A DNA stretch of 64,000 nt from Scolanthus callimorphus (taxonomy: Eukaryota; Cnidaria; Anthozoa; Actiniaria; Edwardsiidae). Shown piece after piece: positions 63,023 to 64,000 of this stretch. Made by a program: the position numbers and the translations under genes. Positions within the stretch are counted from its first letter, which is position 1. The number at the start of each line of letters is the position of its first letter. The notes beneath the pieces are model-generated. The model did no database searches, had not been told where the DNA came from, and saw only the letters and a program-made list of their open reading frames with translations. The DNA is taken from NCBI GenBank assembly GCA_033964015.1, contig JAWWUD010000061.1:737001-801000 (forward strand). The letters run 5' to 3'.

Positions 63023-63314
63023 GAACTGCACGGGTAATAGACTGTGCTAGCGTTCCGTCTTGGCCAGACTGGTGCCGATGTGTGTATGCTAGTGTTTTAC
63101 ACTTTATATTTACATATACATGTCGACAAGGTTAGTATGGCTAACCGACGGACTTCTCTAGCTTGGTCTCATTGCGTGATCCGCACATTGGCATCACGCT
63201 AGCCCAGTCGCAGCTAAAGGTCCCACATGGGTCTTTGCTGTGGTTTAAAGCACTTCGATTTTCGAAGTCGCCTCTGCAGTTGTTTTGCCGATGAAGTTTA
63301 CTGAGGCAAACACC

Positions 63315-63369
63315 GGCTATGCCATGCTGATGAGTCCTAACAAGGACGAAACAGCTGTACATGGTTGCC
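63315..63369 (+). ncRNA. Type I hammerhead ribozyme, copy 9
   Basis: Same sequence; predicted cut after 63359. Confidence 0.9.
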
Positions 63370-63661
63370 GAACTGCACGGGTAATAGACTGTGCTAGCGT
63401 TCCGTCTTGGCCAGACTGGTGCCGATGTGTGTATGCTAGTGTTTTACACTTTATATTTACATATACATGTCGACAAGGTTAGTATGGCTAACCGACGGAC
63501 TTCTCTAGCTTGGTCTCATTGCGTGATCCGCACATTGGCATCACGCTAGCCCAGTCGCAGCTAAAGGTCCCACATGGGTCTTTGCTGTGGTTTAAAGCAC
63601 TTCGATTTTCGAAGTCGCCTCTGCAGTTGTTTTGCCGATGAAGTTTACTGAGGCAAACACC

Positions 63662-63716
63662 GGCTATGCCATGCTGATGAGTCCTAACAAGGACGAAACA
63701 GCTGTACATGGTTGCC
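63662..63716 (+). ncRNA. Type I hammerhead ribozyme, copy 10
   Basis: Same sequence; predicted cut after 63706. Confidence 0.9.
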
Positions 63717-64000
63717 GAACTGCACGGGTAATAGACTGTGCTAGCGTTCCGTCTTGGCCAGACTGGTGCCGATGTGTGTATGCTAGTGTTTTACACTTTA
63801 TATTTACATATACATGTCGACAAGGTTAGTATGGCTAACCGACGGACTTCTCTAGCTTGGTCTCATTGCGTGATCCGCACATTGGCATCACGCTAGCCCA
63901 GTCGCAGCTAAAGGTCCCACATGGGTCTTTGCTGTGGTTTAAAGCACTTCGATTTTCGAAGTCGCCTCTGCAGTTGTTTTGCCGATGAAGTTTACTGAGG

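Larger units (their letters stand above)
62850..64000 (+). repeat. Hammerhead-ribozyme satellite, second block, running off the window
   Basis: Continues the unit interrupted at 59913 in the same phase and orientation; 3.3 further 347-bp units to the window end. Confidence 0.93.

Noticed and set aside
57774..63829. Identical 65- and 73-codon frames on both strands of the 347-bp unit
   Set aside because: Identity comes from the satellite. The frames overlap the ribozyme, and no protein family is recognisable.

Overview
The window is animal nuclear DNA, most likely from an anthozoan cnidarian (stony coral, corallimorph or sea anemone). The signs are intron-split genes with GT-AG junctions, a eukaryotic tRNA-Glu, kinetochore and proteasome genes, a very dense load of short inverted-repeat transposons of types common in Hexacorallia, and a metazoan-type hammerhead-ribozyme satellite. 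The taxon is an inference; no search was run.

Layout. 1-5.0 kb holds transposon debris: a decayed LINE, a hAT-type MITE with an 8-bp target duplication, and a composite 2.9-kb inverted-repeat element. 5.05-19.9 kb (+) is a complete six-exon CENP-S (MHF1) gene. Its introns hold minisatellites, LINE pieces, a 3.3-kb transposon with 760-bp inverted arms, and an intronless rhodopsin-family GPCR on the opposite strand. 21.9-37.4 kb (-) is a nine-exon (at least) CENP-T gene, convergent with CENP-S. Its introns hold a 5.5-kb 15-bp minisatellite and a MITE filled with 55-bp tandem repeats. 38.6-45.6 kb (+) is PSMA7, the 20S proteasome alpha-4 (alpha-7 gene) subunit, in seven exons, with tRNA-Glu(CTC) in intron 3 and a 2.7-kb minisatellite in intron 4. 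46-51.5 kb is a graveyard of MITEs. 51.5-57.6 kb is an 8-bp minisatellite. 57.6-64 kb is a tandem array of a 347-bp unit carrying a type I hammerhead ribozyme, split by a 2.9-kb DNA transposon.

Biology. CENP-S and CENP-T are histone-fold partners in the CENP-T-W-S-X complex, so their tail-to-tail linkage here is notable; both have E2F-like sites upstream. PSMA7 lies head-to-head with CENP-T. The hammerhead array matches the retrozyme concept: tandem transcripts would self-cleave into 347-nt monomers able to circularise. The minisatellite in PSMA7 consists of 67 copies of the end of exon 4 together with its 5' splice site.

Single-base frameshifts occur in conserved positions of both CENP-T and PSMA7, which suggests uncorrected assembly indels more than pseudogenes. 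Nearly all long open frames in the window are by-products of short tandem repeats.
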